A stretch of DNA of 8,304 nt from Anaerolineales bacterium UBA5069 (GTDB taxonomy: Bacteria > Chloroflexota > Anaerolineae > Caldilineales > Caldilineaceae), in NCBI GenBank assembly GCA_002415895.1, contig DIAV01000320.1, positions 1-8,304 of the forward strand, read 5' to 3'. Shown here piece by piece: positions 6,847-8,304 of the stretch. Numbering within the stretch: the stretch's first letter is position 1; each line of letters begins with the position of its first letter. The notes beneath the pieces were generated by a model. The model was not told the DNA's origin, did not search any database, and saw nothing but the letters and a program-made list of their open reading frames with translations. Made by a program: the position numbers and the translations under genes.

Positions 6847-7287
6847 ATGAATCGTTCCCCTGCAGCCAATCCTTCGTCATCCAGCCCGCGCCGCGCCCTG
6901 GGCGTCGCCGGCGAAGAGATGGCCGCCCAGGCGCTTGCGGCGGCAGGCCTCACCATCATTGAGCGCAACTGGCGCTGCACGGGGCTGGGGCTGCCCGGCG
7001 AACTGGACATTATTGGCGAGGAGAGCGCTCCCGATTACACGCAGGGGGGCCGTCCGGCCACCTGGCGCGTAATTGTAGAGGTGCGCACACGGCGCGGCAG
7101 CAGCCACGGCACCGCGCTCCAGTCGGTGGACGAGCGCAAGGCGGCGCGCCTGCGCACGCTGGGCGCGGCCTATATTGCCGAGCGGGGCTGGAATGGCCCC
7201 TGGCGCATTGATGTCGTCGCCATTCAGATGGACGCAAGCGGCCGCCTCATCGAAGTTGAGCACATCCGCCACGCTGTCACTGGATAG
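6847..7287 (+). CDS. yraN: YraN/UPF0102 family predicted nuclease-fold protein
   Basis: The 146-residue cytoplasmic protein belongs to UPF0102, a small family with a restriction-endonuclease-like (Holliday-junction resolvase-like) fold whose biological role is not settled. The family pattern is visible: [12 protein letters not shown] (19-30) with a conserved Glu, RNW (40-42), GELDII (51-56) with Asp54, [10 protein letters not shown] (75-84) with Glu78, and Lys98 in DERKAARL. Glu, Asp54 and Glu78 would form the metal site; the usual Lys of EVK is Arg80 here, a common substitution. The segment between GELDII and VIVEVRTR (57-74) seems longer than usual. ATG 6847 was chosen because it is close to the family N-terminus and has GGGG about 9 nt upstream; ATG 6823 is possible and would add eight residues. 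miaA follows after 46 bp, probably in the same transcript. Confidence 0.85.
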   Translation: MNRSPAANPSSSSPRRALGVAGEEMAAQALAAAGLTIIERNWRCTGLGLPGELDIIGEESAPDYTQGGRPATWRVIVEVRTRRGSSHGTALQSVDERKAARLRTLGAAYIAERGWNGPWRIDVVAIQMDASGRLIEVEHIRHAVTG

Positions 7288-7322
7288 GGAGTGCAACTTT
7301 GACGCAAAGGCGCATTTCGAGC

Positions 7323-7326
7323 GGAG
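7323..7326 (+). promoter_or_regulatory. Ribosome binding site deciding the GTG start of miaA
   Basis: GGAG sits 7 nt before GTG at 7334, which places the start codon eight codons before the Walker A glycine, as in other MiaA proteins. The frame is open back to 7175, but those starts would overlap yraN by more than 100 bp and add a low-complexity leader. Confidence 0.65.
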
Positions 7327-7333
7327 CGTTCCT

Positions 7334-8242
7334 GTGCGCGCGCTAATTGTGCTGCTGGGGCCTACGGCTGTGGGCAAGACAGCGCTCAGCCTCGATCTGT
7401 GTCGCCGCTTTGGGGGCGAGATCCTCAGCGCCGACAGCCGCCAAATCTACCGCGGCATGGATATCGGCACGGCCAAGGCCACCCCGGCCGAGCAGGCGCA
7501 GGCGCGCCATCATCTCATCGACATCCGCAACCCCGACCAAACGCTGACCGTGGCCGAGTATCAGGCGCTGGCCTATGGCACAATTGATGCGCTGCACGCG
7601 CACGGGCGTGTTCCCTTTCTGGTGGGGGGAACGGCGCTTTATCTGCGCGCTGTCACGCTGGGGCTGCGCATTCCCGAAGTGCCCCCCAACCCTGCCCTGC
7701 GCGCCGAACTTGAGGGCATTCTAGCCACCGACGGGTTGGAGCCGCTGGTGGCACAATTGCGCGCGCTGGACCCCGCCGGCGCGGCCGTCATTGACCTGCG
7801 CAACCCGCGCCGCGTGCTGCGCGCGCTTGAAATTGTGCGCATGACCGGCCGTTCCAAAGTGGAGCTTGAAGGCGCAGAGCCGCCCCCCTACGCGATCCTG
7901 CAGATTGGGCTAACACGCCCGCGCGCCAGCCTGCACGCACGCATTGATGCGCGCGTTGACGCGATGATGGCCGAAGGGCTGGTCGAGGAGACGCGCCGGT
8001 TGCTGGCCCATTATGATCCGGCGCTGCCTGCGCTCTCCAGCCTGGGCTATCGCGAAATGGGGGCCATGCTGCGCGGCGAGCTATCCATGGCCGATGCGGT
8101 GGCGCGCATCAAAACGGAGACGCACCGCTTTGTGCGTAACCAGGCCACTTCATTCCGCAAAATGGAGGGGGTGGCGTGGTTTGATCTGGATGCGGTGGGT
8201 GCGGAGGCGGTTATGGCGCGCGTGGCGGCGTTTCTCCAGTAG
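7334..8242 (+). CDS. miaA: tRNA dimethylallyltransferase
   Basis: The 302-residue cytoplasmic enzyme transfers a dimethylallyl group from DMAPP to N6 of A37 in tRNAs that read codons starting with U; MiaB usually completes the modification. Hallmarks in order are the P-loop GPTAVGKT (9-16), [18 protein letters not shown] (32-49) with Asp34, HHLIDI (59-64), the [10 protein letters not shown] block (98-107), the [19 protein letters not shown] core (146-173), LGYREM (237-242) and [14 protein letters not shown] (263-276). The last block normally reads KRQ.TWFR; the Arg is kept but the Trp is Ser273. Length is normal (E. coli 316). The start is GTG with GGAG 7 nt upstream. It follows yraN by 46 bp and ends just before a terminator, so it is the last gene of that unit. 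Confidence 0.96.
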   Translation: MRALIVLLGPTAVGKTALSLDLCRRFGGEILSADSRQIYRGMDIGTAKATPAEQAQARHHLIDIRNPDQTLTVAEYQALAYGTIDALHAHGRVPFLVGGTALYLRAVTLGLRIPEVPPNPALRAELEGILATDGLEPLVAQLRALDPAGAAVIDLRNPRRVLRALEIVRMTGRSKVELEGAEPPPYAILQIGLTRPRASLHARIDARVDAMMAEGLVEETRRLLAHYDPALPALSSLGYREMGAMLRGELSMADAVARIKTETHRFVRNQATSFRKMEGVAWFDLDAVGAEAVMARVAAFLQ

Positions 8243-8262
8243 ATCTCAGCAGCCCGGATGAC

Positions 8263-8304
8263 AAACAAAGCGAGGCTTCCAGAATTGGAAGCCTCGCTTT
8301 GTTT
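8263..8304 (+). terminator. Intrinsic terminator after miaA, probably bidirectional
   Basis: A perfect 18-bp inverted repeat (8263-8280 with 8287-8304) encloses a 6-nt loop AGAATT. The stem core GCGAGGCTTCC is GC-rich and its base ends in CTTTGTTT, giving a T-rich tail with a matching A-rich left side. It starts 20 bp after the miaA stop. The symmetrical A/T flanks would also let it stop transcription arriving from a gene on the opposite side. The window ends at the last base of the right arm, so any further T-run is not visible. Confidence 0.85.

Noticed and set aside
7175..7333. Upstream starts for miaA giving a 355-residue protein
   Set aside because: They would overlap yraN by over 100 bp, add a leader absent from the family, and leave unused the GGAG and GTG placed correctly before the P-loop.
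1..8304. Defence system, prophage, transposon or biosynthetic cluster
   Set aside because: Every substantial gene is a transporter, housekeeping enzyme, YraN protein or single secreted peptidase-like protein; no integrase, transposase, toxin-antitoxin or effector signature was seen.

Overview
This 8.3 kb, GC-rich, densely coding window looks like a chromosomal segment, not a mobile or accessory island. A Chloroflexota origin (Anaerolineae or Caldilineae type) is my best inference. It rests on three things: the large secreted protein carries YIPVV and IYLPSV motifs of the kind common in secreted proteins of that phylum, the permease-dcd gap holds a GCAAAG-rich palindromic repeat of a type common in such genomes, and the genes share high GC and strong Shine-Dalgarno sites. 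No rRNA or other taxonomic marker is present to confirm this.

Layout. Bases 1-127 hold a good sigma-70-type promoter (TTGACG, 17 bp, CATAAT) with a perfect 10-bp palindrome over the -10/start region. It drives a two-gene unit: the ATPase (128-1033) and the ABC-3 family permease (1036-1893) of a Zn/Mn-type metal importer. The substrate-binding protein gene is not in the window. Next comes a roughly 136-bp imperfect palindrome built from GCAAAG words (1912-2047), then dcd (2071-2628), encoding dCTP deaminase of the dUMP/dTTP pathway. Converging on dcd from the minus strand is a 1306-residue exported multidomain protein (2662-6582). It has a signal peptide, ZU5-like and IPT-like beta domains, a propeller-like region and a gluzincin-type zinc peptidase site (HEYFH with a downstream WLMEG). 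A 264-bp divergent intergenic region (6583-6846) separates it from a plus-strand pair: a YraN/UPF0102 nuclease-fold protein (6847-7287) and miaA (7334-8242), encoding tRNA dimethylallyltransferase. The window ends in a perfect 18-bp stem terminator hairpin (8263-8304).

How the genes work together. The ABC pair forms one transporter core; yraN and miaA are probably co-transcribed and end at the hairpin. dcd and miaA are housekeeping genes. I see no defence system, prophage, transposase or CRISPR. The least ordinary item is the large secreted protein: its peptidase site is convincing, but its domain combination matches no characterised protein I can name. The palindromic repeat and the promoter palindrome are the next most useful leads.
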